The notes under the pieces are model-generated. The model saw only the letters and a list, made by a program, of their open reading frames with translations, was not told where the DNA came from and searched no databases. A program made the position numbers and the translations under genes. A stretch of 64,000 bases of DNA from Oncomelania hupensis (Eukaryota; Mollusca; Gastropoda; Littorinimorpha; Pomatiopsidae). The stretch lies in assembly GCA_036898135.1 (NCBI GenBank), contig CM072511.1, positions 33,656,639 to 33,720,638 of the forward strand, written 5' to 3'. Positions 20,347 to 31,204 of the stretch are shown piece by piece (the stretch's first letter is position 1; each line of letters starts with the position of its first letter).

Positions 20347-23300
20347 ACCCCTTGGGGTCATGAGCAATCTTGCCACTGTAGATTGTTCTAACCTATAAAG
20401 GGAAAAGTGAAAGCCCCAGTTGAAAACCTGTCTTTCCTTTATAGGCATGACTGATTCACTGCGGCAACAGTACCCCCGTTGGAGTGCCGGGGGTTTCAGT
20501 ATAAATAGTATCCCCACTTTCTGGAAATTTAGTGCTTTAAATTCCCACTGTCGCTGTCTTCCTCTGTCACAGGGCAGTCTGTGGTGGAAGAGCAGCAGGG
20601 GTTGGGGGGGTGTAATTGCGAGTTGCGATGTGTTTGATTGCAATAGCCGAAAGCGTGCGTGTTACGTTGAGACGCTCATGATAGTGCGTGTGGAATGCGC
20701 ACGATTTTATGTGTGAAGCGCGTGCAATGGTAGGCTTGTGTGTGACGCGCGCGATAGATCTGTTCGTTTTGTTTTGCGGCGCATGCAGTGGTGGAGTGTA
20801 TTTGTCTTTGATTTGATTTTGCGTTGTTATTAGTGGAGGCTTTATGTACCGTTGGTGTTTTTATTTGCTCGATATTGTTTGAGAATTTTCGGGAAATGGT
20901 TGTTTACTGTCGATCGAAGCGTGTGGATTGTTCTGTTGGTTACCATGGAAGCTTCCATTCCAAATGAGGTTGTATGACGCGAGTCACGTGATGATGAAAT
21001 TAATTTTGATTGGTGGTAGTGCAACATCTACCGTGTTCTAAATTGTTCTGGAGTATCAAGAGACTATTTAAGCGCCGCACTGTTTCAAAGTAGGGTTGAA
21101 TGTGTTGATTGTTGTTGATAGTGAGTTGGAAAGTAAAAAGTTGAAAGTGGAAAGCGATTGTATGCAGTTGCTGATGTGTGCTGAATAAAAGTGGAAAACT
21201 TCATACGTCGACTCTGTGACTTGTATACTGATTGAGCAGGCTGCGTGGATAAACGAATCTGAGTTACACCTTATCAGGAATTCAGCATTGGGGCTGAATC
21301 AGATACTGATAAAGAAAAATACCAACATCAAACCGAGTGTAACAGTGCGGAACGTGACATAGCATTGCGCAGTGGTTAGGGCATTAGGAAAAGTACTCAC
21401 TTCTGGGCAGAACGGTTTTGAGGGAGCTACAGGAAAGATTTTGTATTGTCTGGTGCTCTGTTTTTCTGTGGTGTAAATAGACAGTTATCGACGAATTATG
21501 GTAACTGGTCTGAAATACTGGTTGAAAAGGTTGCTGATTTCTATGGTGGTAATGCTCAGAGTGGAGTATTGTTATAGAAAAGCAAAGTTGTGGTAGTGTG
21601 GTAGTGTGGTAGTTAGCGTGAGGTAGTGTCCGCTAGGAAAACTACGCATTACGGATTTACCCTACACAGAGTTTACTCGTAGGAGTGGTGGAAAGGGCTA
21701 CGGGTAGCAACTACATTTCGAACTGGCTGGGTGAGTGCAGTTGGGTTGTTTTCCTTACGTTCCGAGAACCTAGTGCTGGCTATGGGGTGTGAGTATGAGA
21801 GGTGTGTGTGAGGAAGGAAGAGAGGATGAGAGTGGTTGCTGTTGTTGTTGTGGTTGCCTGATGTGGATAACATGATGTTGTTTATATGTATTCATTTGCA
21901 GCTATGCTCATGTTTCCATTGCATTATATAATTTCATTGTGTTATTACCGGGATGTTTCATTGGGAGAGAGACAATAACAATAGCAGTTGTGTCCCCTCA
22001 AGCATCGAAAGGAAGTTGTGAGAGAGAGGGGGGTGGGAGAGTGTGTGCAGAGGGGGGGGGGGACAGAGTTGAGCAAGCAGGATATTAACAATGCAACAAG
22101 CGTGTTACAGGTTCGACGTCGTTCGACGTCGTGCGACATCGATCGACAGCATTCGATCAAGTGGATCGACCGGATCATCATCATCGCCATCCGTGTCGTC
22201 TGCGTTAGTCTTTGTGTCCTCACAACCTCACCATCGTCTACATCGTCATCTTCCCTCAACCCCACCATTTCCGTTGGTGATTGGACACGTGGGCGGTCGG
22301 AGCCTGACCTAGACGGAGCCTGGCCTAGACGTCGCGGGGAAGCTGTCCTGAGGGGTACCGCTGTGCGACGTCGACGGCAGCAGGACTGCCGTGACTGCTG
22401 TGTCACCGTCATCATCATCATCATCATCGCCGTCAGTGGCGGGTCGAAGCGACGACGCCACCACGTATCGTCATCATCAGCACGTGCAACGACTACAGCC
22501 ACAAGCAGGGGTGGATTACTAGCAGCGGGACTTTGTGGACCGCCACGCTGCAAGGAGGCATCGAGGACTACGTCCAGTCAGGTGGGCTCATTCCATGTTG
22601 TCCTCCTCCTATGCACTTGTATTAGTACGTGCGAACGGACGTTGGCTACGCACGATTCGTTATGCGGACTGGGTTGGCTAGCTACCATCGATCATCTCAT
22701 TGACGGGTCATTTCATTGTACCATTGATTGTTCATCATCATTTATTTTCTTTTTATGTGTAAATGTTGTATGTGTATGAGTATGTGGCTTGAATGAATAA
22801 ATAGTTTGGAAGTTGTATATATACTTGTTGTGTTTTCATCACTTCGCGTCTGTTGGTAATCGTCATCCTGTCTGGGCTGTATGCGTGTGTAAGGTGTTTG
22901 TTTGTGTCGTCTGCTTGGACGGGGTCGTGGCGGTGACATCCTCATTTGCTCTTTCCCATTCCTGCTCTGTCTTATCACTCTGCTATACTATCTTCTTCTT
23001 CGCTAGATCAATGACCTACCTTTTTTCTGAAAAACTCTTCCTGGACAAGACTCCTTGTTTGTGTATGAGGTCTGTTGGATCAGCTTGGGAGTATTGGACG
23101 CTTTCTGCCGGGTGGTCACTAGGGCTTCCTATGATGTTATTATTTAGCAATATAGGCATTTTATATGTATGTGTTTTGTTGATAATTTATAATGATGTTT
23201 GTATTCTATTTTGTTTTTGTAACCGGGGGTTCGAGTAGTTGGGGTAAAGCCTCAGCCGTCCCCTGCGTGGGATGTCTTTATTGTAAAGTGACTGGCCGGT

Positions 23301-23425
23301 GGAGGGCATTCAGTTTTCCCACTAGGGTTGTTTCAGCAGATCTTTTATGCGGATCGGGGGTTGTCCGGTCCTGATTTGGCTCGGAAGAGTCCGCTGGACC
23401 TAAAGCAACAATCAATCAATCAATC
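20347..23425 (+). mobile_element. Family S copy 5 inserted in the LINE, itself split
   Basis: The LINE sequence AATGGCGAGGGC is duplicated at 20335-20346 and 23426-23437, marking one insertion event. Recognisable family S sequence occupies 20472-20564 (5' part) and 22939-23425 (3' part, with a CAAT-repeat tail). The middle is the 2.37-kb element at 20565-22938. The first 125 bp after the duplication (20347-20471) are not family S, so the insert carries an extra 5' segment, perhaps from template switching during reverse transcription. Confidence 0.75.
20565..22938 (+). mobile_element. Large TG...CA element with 5-bp duplication (solo-LTR-like)
   Basis: A 2,374-bp insertion in family S copy 5. 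It starts TGTCAC, ends GTGACA and is flanked by TCCTC (20560-20564 and 22939-22943). TG/CA ends and a 5-bp duplication fit an integrase-type LTR. Promoter-like CTATTTAAG (about 21064) and a polyadenylation-like AATAAAA (about 21184) sit in its first third, and a piece of it recurs at 31205-31535. No gag or pol is visible. A 263-codon frame at 21988-22779 is low-complexity and not supported as a gene. The length is unusual for one LTR, so a non-autonomous LTR derivative is equally possible. Confidence 0.6.
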
Positions 23426-24054
23426 AATGGCGAGGGCGACAATCATCGCTTCTCCTCCTGCTTGAAGCAATTCCGCGGGTATGTTGTCCACTCCGGCTGG
23501 CAAACTTGTTTTTTCCAACCTAGTTCCAGTCATTCGCCCAAAAAGGCAATCACCGAAGTCGAACGAAGCTCTCCGATGTGTTACGAAATGATGCTTGCAT
23601 GACTACGACTAGTTGACATTAAAAATGATCGCTGTTGCTTCTAATTCTGTTCGATTTACACAGATTAGCATTTTGCAGCGTATACTTTTGTTATTATCGA
23701 CCACATTTAATAGTTGCGTTCCTTGATTTGCATTTTGTTAGTTCTCAGCAGTAGGCTAATAATAGCATTCCCCATTTCCTGCCTAGAACCAAGTAGACAC
23801 CAGTATATACAGTATACATAGGCTTAATCTACATTATATATTATAAGTCAATCGTCGCGCAGCGAAGATGCTTACTAGCTGAATATAATTATTAGACCTG
23901 TATTGTTTGTTTTATAAATGTATAAACTATATCTGTTCTAACTAATAATATTTAGACCTATACTTTATAATATTTGAATCTTTAAATTTCCGGTGAAGGA
24001 CGAGTAGGCTAAGCGAATTTTTTTTTTTATATAACTCTAGATCAGAGTTAAATT

Positions 24055-24237
24055 AATAGTTAGTTAGTTATCCATTGCTTACAGGGTCCAGCGGACTGCA
24101 AAGAGCCGAATCAGGACCACAAAATCAAGACAACTCGAGATCAGAATTAAATTAACAGCTAATTAGTTATTCATTGCTTACAGGGTCTAGCGGACTGCAA
24201 AGAGCCGAATCAGGACCACAAAATCAAGACCACAACT
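24055..24237. repeat. Two tandem ~105-bp units related to the family S 3' core
   Basis: The block 'gcggactgcaaagagccgaa' followed by TCAGGACCACAAAATCAAGA occurs twice, about 106 bp apart (near 24086 and 24190). It matches the family S 3' core (TTTAGGTCCAGCGGACTCTT...GAGCCAAATCAGGACCGG) at most positions apart from a short central difference. It looks like a diverged sister family sharing one 3' recognition region. Confidence 0.65.
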
Positions 24238-24241
24238 TCGC

Positions 24242-24242
<1 letters not shown>

Positions 24243-24312
<70 letters not shown>

Positions 24313-24347
24313 TAGTTATTTAGTTAAATCTTTAATTTATTTATTTG

Positions 24348-24423
<76 letters not shown>

Positions 24424-24425
24424 TG

Positions 24426-24502
<77 letters not shown>

Positions 24503-24503
24503 T
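24243..24503. repeat. (AGT)n and (ATT)n microsatellites
   Basis: (AGT)n spans about 24243-24311 and (TTA)n about 24351-24500, with a TTTG interruption near 24422. Both lie inside the long-TIR element and generate artificial Tyr/Ile-rich frames. Confidence 0.95.
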
Positions 24504-25421
24504 TTAAAAAAAAAAAAAAGAATAGTGTGCTGCTGTGCGTGCTCAATGGTGTAAATATGGTCAGTGACGTTTTGTTTGTTTTGGCTGAAGTTGGGTGTAA
24601 CACGAAATATTCAGATGGTGTTACCGGTTATTTTTTCTTATGGATTTACCAAAGTTTTCAGATGATTTATGGAAATTTCCGCCTGCTACGCAACATTTTT
24701 TTTAATACGTGTTTCTCATTAAAATACATATCATTGAAATATATATAACAAATTTACTGTATCAGTTAAAAAGATTAATATTAGTTAAATAAATAATTGC
24801 TTTGGTGCTTGCAATAAAAATGTCACGTTTTTTTGAGACCATTATAAACTTGCTTTGCCTTGTGCTGAAGGGACATCAACGTATCCATAGCGCTTTGAAG
24901 TTTTGTCATGGTTTTATTGTTGATATAGATGTGAAATCGTTGTATGTGTGCATTAAGTATTATGTATTACTTTTTCTCTTTATTACTAATTGTGTCAGTA
25001 TATTAATCATCATAAAATAATAAAAATACTAATTGCTTCAAAATGCGAATCTCGACTTGACTTACAGCTTGAAGCTGTGCAGATCGAAATAGAATTAGAT
25101 CTAGAAGCAAAGAAGGTGCGTAGTAGATATTCTTTGCTAGAAGCAACAGCGGCTATTTTTATGCACGGATGTTTCACCACAGGCTCTGAAGTCTTTTCTT
25201 TCGTCTTTGTAAACTCGTGGGCCTCCTACATACGTACGTAGTATAGTATATAATTGAGGCCTACGAAAGACAGACTTCCCAGCCTGTGGTTTCACGTAGT
25301 CCTGCCAGCATTCTTTCGTAAAACATCGGATAGCTTCGCTCGACTCGGAGAGCTTCGTTCGACTTCGGTAATTGCCTTTTTCGGTGAATGACTGGAACTA
25401 GGTTGGAAAAAACAAGTTCGC

Positions 25422-26480
25422 CTCCGACTGACTTCCCCAGCTTCAGTGATTGCACTGCTGCCTCAAATACGACAATTTCTTCTTGGAGAATTGGGAGGAT
25501 TTCTTCCTGTTTTTTTTCCTGAGGACATGCTAGAATTGATGGGTCTCCGTTTGGTGTGTGGTTGTAAACGTCAGAGCAGTACTCTGTCCGTTTATCCAAG
25601 ACTTCTTGTCCTTCTGTAAGGCATATGCCAGACCTGCCTTGGATCGTGAAGACCTTGGGCTGTTTAACGCTTGTCAGCTGCTTCATGGTCTGGTAGGCCT
25701 TCTTGCTGTTGTTCTTGTTCAGACTGCTCTCTATTTCCTGGCATTGATCTTCTATCCAGTTCTTCTTTGCAGTGCGCATGCCTTTTCGGACGTCATTGCT
25801 GATTTTTCGGTAGGCATCAGCTCCTTGTGAGGTGTTCTTTTCTTTTTCATCTCTCCTTATCACACAGTTCCAAAAGTTCAGTTGTGTTCCACGGTTTCTT
25901 CATTTGGGCGGTGCTTGCCAAGGATCTCAGTGGCGGCATCTGTCATAGCTGAGTTGAAGGTGGTGATCATGGTGTTGACATCTATTTCACCAGCTCCCAA
26001 AAATGAGCGGTGGTGCAAATTTCCCTCCGAGTCTTGCGGTTTGTCCAGGTCGAACTTCAGTCTGGTGCACTTTGCTGTGTTTACTCTCTTCAAGTGGAGC
26101 CGGAAGGACATCATCACGAGATCTTGGTCACTTCCGATGTCTGCTCCTGGAAAAGTGCGTGTCCTGCCAATGTTGATGCTTGATCTGAAGCGTGTCTTGA
26201 CCGTGCACGATGTAGTCAATCTGGTTGTGATACTCCCCTCTGGGACTGTGCCATGTCCATCGTCTGGATTTTTTGTGGAGGCCAAGCGTGTTTTTCAGTA
26301 TCAGATTGTTGTATCTGGCAAACTCCAAGAGACTCAGACCCTTGGTCATTTGTCTCGTTGTTGCAGTTGGGTCCACATGTGTCTCCCCAGCTGTGGTGCG
26401 CATCTTGGCCAACCTTGGCATTCCAGTCGATTTGCACTATGACTATGTCCTTCTTCGACACTTGGTCAAGGACAGCCTGT
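25422..26480 (-). pseudogene. LINE endonuclease tail and linker region, disabled
   Basis: From right to left the reading gives VSKKDIVIVQIDWNAKVGQD (APE/EEP-type endonuclease core, 26461 leftward), a frame change near 26250, RSSINIGRTRTFPGADIGSD, then RKISNDVRKGMRTAKKNWIE and EAAVQSLKLGKS at 25440. The upstream piece IIQAYARTSDYDD is beyond a short insertion at 26493-26554. Frames 26461-26216, 26285-25878 and 25863-25430 overlap out of register, so the copy is non-functional. Order and spacing match the LINE whose RT lies at 20346-19050. Confidence 0.8.
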
Positions 26481-26492
26481 ACCTATTTATAG

Positions 26493-26554
26493 CGGTCCTG
26501 ATTTGGCTCGGAAGAGTCCGCTGGACCTAAAGCAACAATAAATCAATCAATCAA
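26493..26554 (+). mobile_element. Severely 5'-truncated family S copy (62 bp)
   Basis: The last ~45 bp of family S (CGGTCCTGATTTGGCTCGG...) plus an (AATC)n tail, flanked by an exact ACCTATTTATAG duplication at 26481-26492 and 26555-26566. Removing it restores the LINE endonuclease reading across the site. The tail type (CAAT) differs from the (TAATG)n tails of other copies. Confidence 0.85.
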
Positions 26555-26617
26555 ACCTATTTATAGAAATCCTCGACTTCACTGTCGTCATAGTCTGATG
26601 TTCGGGCATAGGCTTGA

Positions 26618-26870
26618 ATGATCCTATCCTATTCTATCCTATCCCGTAATTCAAAGGTCATTGGGGCACCACAGAGGATCGTTTAACCAGGGTACTCCAT
26701 CTATCTCTGTTCTCAGCAACCCTCATGGCTTCGTTCAGTGCCAAACCAGTCCATTATCTAATGTTGTCCTCCCATCTCTTTTTTCTTGCTCTCTCTTCTT
26801 CTGCCTCCTTGCACCGTGCCTTGCACCGTGTCTTGCAGGGTGGTGTTTGCAAGGCCTGATGCTAGGGATG
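26618..26870 (-). mobile_element. Second LINE 3' end fragment of the same family
   Basis: TATCC/TCCTA tail units at 26622-26645 are followed by the conserved 3' UTR/C-terminal block (GGGGCACCACAGAGGATCGT, then CTCCATCTATCTCTGTTCTC) seen also at 19000 and 50430. It abuts the 5' truncation point of the larger LINE. Homology fades by about 26870. Confidence 0.7.
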
Positions 26871-27560
26871 ATGGCGATGTTGAAAGAGGCTGCTCTCAGA
26901 CGGATGGTAACGAGTCTACTGGAGACTGGGCGAGGAAGTGGCCTGAATGTCTGTATAGACCAAGAATCCAACGTAGTATATTTCTCAATACTCTGTCTTG
27001 CCCTCGGAAGGTTATAATCCTCGCTCACCTTTCGCTACCGACACAAGCACCCCGTGAAACTATCCTTCCACCTTTCATCCATCCCTGTTCACTTCCACTA
27101 TATCATCCATTCTCTCACCTGTACTTATCAAAACTATTTGAGACAACGTACTTCGCCGCGCGACAATATATATATATATATATAATTGTGTAGACTACTT
27201 GCTGTACCGCTTTTTGCATCACTTTCTGGGTACAGAGCTTAGAACATAATTATTGTACGCCATTAGGCTATACTCCATGGTATGAAATTCCGTGCCATAC
27301 TTACACTTAAGGGGAATAATGAGGATGGGTGAATACATCTAGAAGGCTATTCACAAACTTATCCCACCCCCACCCCAATTCCCGTCCTCTTCCCCAGCTT
27401 ATCCTTACAATCGTCCCTATAAAACACCTCTGCATCTCAGTATCGACCAGGGACAGAAACACTCTCTCTATTAGTCTATAAGCATAGCCTAATCTCAGTT
27501 CGAGAGGGACATCTGCTGCGCAAAGTCTGATGCATGCGCTCTGATGACTGAACTGCCAAT

Positions 27561-27960
27561 GGGCGCTATGCACAAAGGCGTGGCGGCCACGTGCTGCGGG
27601 AATAACACAGCGTGATCGAGTTTGAAAATGGTGAAGTACTGTGCTGCGTTTGAATGCTCTAACTCCGACGTAAAACCTTTCTGCAAAGAAAAGAACATTT
27701 CCTTTCATCGATTTCCACTTCGACCGCAAATGATGAAGCACTGCATGTCGTCAACTCTAAACTGAATGTCAGTGACAAATCGCACTGTAATCATTATTGC
27801 ACGAGTGTGCTATGTTCAAAACATCACAATATCCCAAAATGTCGGTAAATTTAAAATTTTTAAGCAGCATTGGAGTACACGCGAGCGAGCTAAAAGAAGC
27901 CATGACCGCTTTGTTATTCCCGCGTCACGTGACCATGCCGCCGACTTGTGCATAGAGCCC
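27561..27960 (+). mobile_element. Inverted-repeat element carrying a THAP fragment
   Basis: Arms 27561-27606 and 27913-27960 are inverted copies (GGGC(G/T)CTATGCACAA...GCGGGAATAAC; about 80% match). A THAP-type zinc-finger start codon region sits between them. THAP domains are found in P-element-type and related transposases, so a decayed THAP transposon is plausible. No target-site duplication was identified, so the outer limits are uncertain. Confidence 0.45.
27628..27765 (+). pseudogene. THAP zinc-finger N-terminal fragment (45 codons)
   Basis: ATG at 27628 opens MVKYCAAFECSN (C-X4-C zinc ligands) and continues to ISFHRFPLRP, the characteristic phenylalanine-histidine-phenylalanine-proline block of THAP domains, before TGA at 27763. 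The second zinc pair (C-X2-H) and the invariant tryptophan are missing. It is therefore half a domain: either a first exon whose donor I cannot define or a truncated relic. Sequence-specific DNA binding is the known role of complete THAP domains; none is expected from this piece alone. Confidence 0.5.
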
Positions 27961-27965
27961 ATACA

Positions 27966-28951
<986 letters not shown>

Positions 28952-29066
28952 TTAACCCATTTGCTACCACGACCCCATATATGGGATCACGTGAATCCAA
29001 TGTGCTCAGTGAACACATTGGATTCACGTGATCCCATATATGGGGTCGTGGTAGCAAATGGGTTAA
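28952..29066. mobile_element. Perfect 53-bp palindromic MITE with TTAA ends
   Basis: Arms 28952-29004 and 29014-29066 are exact reverse complements over 53 bp with a 9-nt spacer. Each arm begins TTAACCCATTTGCTACCACG. TTAA is the target duplication of piggyBac-type elements, and CCC directly after TTAA is typical of their ends, so this is a miniature piggyBac-like foldback element (49-bp inverted repeats inside TTAA). Transcribed, it would form a long hairpin. Perfect arms imply recent origin. Confidence 0.85.
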
Positions 29067-29639
29067 AAAGAGTTTAAAGCCCATAAACAAGATGTTTGCA
29101 AAACAAAACATAAACAAGATGGCAAGCCATTCAAATACATTTCTAGACACTCCCAAAATAACCGAAAATAAACATTTTACAAAAATGTTAATTTTGTTGG
29201 CTGTGTTGTGACCCGGCTTTATCCTAATGAATCAAAAGGAAAACACAGAACAATGGGCCATAATTTAAACTATAGGCAACAACCAACAACAACAACAACA
29301 AAATCGGCTCAGCCAACTTTTAGATACAGAGTAAAACGTGCTTGGAAAATGTTGAAGCCCAATAAATCACCTTTGAGAAAGAACAAATACAAATGATCTA
29401 ACATGCTTATCAGTTAAGTATGCACAAAGTAATGCTGAATTTCGGTTTCGTTATTCTCGAGATAAAGCAAAAGGGTGTTTTTAACAAAAAAAAATTGAAC
29501 TTCGGAGCGGTGTACAGACCGATCGACCGACTGACCCACAACCAGACTGCTACTGAAGGATGGCCAATGATTTGTAGTACTTGTATATCAAAACTCAACA
29601 TTCCATTTTGAAGATATTGAGCCACACGGTTTTAGCTAC
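29067..29639. other. No gene seen
   Basis: Short frames only. A (CAA)n run is near 29283-29301. Nothing is supported as a gene. Confidence 0.5.
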
Positions 29640-30345
29640 AAAATGGCTCTAGTGACCTTGCCCTTGCGGCAGAGCAAATAATTATGATGGCACGGGAGGC
29701 ATGCCTTAATCTAGATAATGTTCCAATGAAGTTTGGTAAAAATCCGTTCAGTTGTTCTGGAGATAAGGAGTCCAACGGAAAGACCGAAGAACATTAGGTT
29801 CGTTATGGCAATACAAAAACTCTACGGCCCATGCTTTGGGGTGGGGTAGGTAGGAAATAGATAATAATGTCTCCCTACTGCCGTATTGGTTTATATAACC
29901 TGAAGGAAGACGCGTCACAGACATAGGCGGTCGCGTGGCCGGCCAGATGCAAGCGCCTGTGGTATAATGCTAGGCGAAAGGTAAACATTATAATATAAAA
30001 TGATCGTCCCCTATACGCTTATGTGTCCGGGGACGTTAATCTATTTTAACTAACTAACTAACATTATAATATATTTCCTATCTACCCCACCCTAAACCAT
30101 GGGCCGTATAGTTTTTGTATTGCCAGAACCAGCCTAATCTTGGTCGGTCGGTCCATTGGACGCCTTATCTCCAGAACAACTGAACAGATTTTGACCAAAC
30201 TTCATTGGAACGTTACCTAGGTTAAGGCCTGCCTCTCGTGCCATAATATTTACTCTGCCGCAAAGGGCAAGGTCACTAGAGTCACTATCTTGCTAAAAAA
30301 AACCAAAACAACGTCTTCCTTCAGGTTATCTAAACCAGTACGGCA
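29640..30345. repeat. Inverted copies of a dispersed repeat (family R)
   Basis: 29640-29872 (GTGACCTTGCCCTTGCGGCA...GCACGGGAGGC...GTTCAGTTGTTCTGGAG) recurs in reverse complement at about 30065-30295. The adjoining 43 bp (CCCTACTGCCGTATTGG...) recurs in reverse complement at 30302-30345, but on the outer side rather than mirrored, so this is not a simple palindrome. Diverged relatives occur at 43680-43860 and 62330-63180. No coding capacity was seen. Confidence 0.7.
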
Positions 30346-30668
30346 GTAGGGAGGCGTGTCACATGTATAGGCGCTCGCGTGTCCAGATAAAAGTGCCTGT
30401 GCATTATACTGAAACTCCTTCAGCTCTTGAGTGTATGATTAACTTCCACAGACAAAGGTAGAAAACAATTTGACCTAATGTTTAGCTTGATTGTTTCTAT
30501 AATTTGTCAGTTGAACTTGCGGATCCAAAGGGCTTGGCAACTTGACAACATGAAGCTTGCTCAATGTTTGTCAGTTGGATCCAAAACAAATCCTTAGCAA
30601 TCTGTCGAACATATTTCCAAAGTACATTTTTACGGTTTTACGGCACAAAATCTTTTAATGCTATTAGT

Positions 30669-30760
<92 letters not shown>

Positions 30761-30973
30761 CCCTCCCTCCCTCCCTCGACCGATAATGATGCAATATATT
30801 GACTGTATTGTTAAATTATGTTATTGTTATAACGTTATTTTGTTATATTAATTATTATTGTTCAAGCCTCAAAGGCAAGATGTAAAAAAGAACACTCGGT
30901 GCTTACTCATTTACCATTGTGAAATAAAATTGTTATTGTAGCTGATCTTATCTTATCCCTCCCTCTCTCTCTC

Positions 30974-31046
<73 letters not shown>

Positions 31047-31071
31047 TTCTCCCTTTCTTGACAGCCGTGTC

Positions 31072-31153
<82 letters not shown>

Positions 31154-31204
31154 ATTATACCAAGCTTCTTCTAACAACAATGCAAAATCAAATCAAAGAT
31201 AAAT
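30346..31204. repeat. Long CT-dinucleotide tracts, no gene
   Basis: (CT)n tracts at about 30675-30777, 30957-31041 and 31075-31150, separated by short unique pieces. The last two flank CACTCTTTCTCCC. Nothing else is recognisable. Confidence 0.9.

Larger units (their letters stand above)
23500..25421. mobile_element. Non-autonomous DNA transposon with ~125-bp terminal inverted repeats
   Basis: A 1,922-bp insertion in the LINE. Ends read GC(A/G)AACTTGTTTTTTCC inward on both sides and stay alignable for about 125 bp, through CGAAGTCGAACGAAGCTCTC. The right arm carries an extra ~20-bp tandem copy. Flanking LINE sequence CTCCG(G/A)CTG is repeated at 23491-23499 and 25422-25430 (one mismatch), giving an 8-9 bp duplication. 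Inside are microsatellites and a duplicated S-like block but no transposase. Long inverted repeats with a ~9-bp duplication suggest a Mutator-like relative; this is inference. Confidence 0.75.
18960..26617 (-). mobile_element. Minus-strand APE-type LINE, cut by nested insertions
   Basis: One LINE read right to left. The endonuclease end is at 26617-25880, the linker and RT start at 25860-25422 and 23499-23426, RT core to C-terminus at 20346-19050, and a 3' tail of TCCTA/GATCC units at about 18963-18978. The reading LKLGKS / GVDNIPAELLQAGGEAM / ALAIICNKIWQ runs continuously once inserts 23500-25421 and 20347-23425 are removed, so these are fragments of a single copy. It is 5'-truncated at 26617, where another LINE tail abuts it. 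The family is the widespread invertebrate endonuclease-reverse transcriptase type with LRFADDIDGLAGE. The clade (RTE-like or other) is not settled here. Confidence 0.85.

Noticed and set aside
21988..22779. 263-codon frame inside the 2.37-kb TG...CA element
   Set aside because: Low-complexity, overlapped by a 202-codon opposite-strand frame, and no domain recognised.
24055..24237. CRISPR-like repeat array
   Set aside because: Only two 106-bp units, eukaryotic context, and similarity to a SINE 3' core; no spacer-repeat structure.
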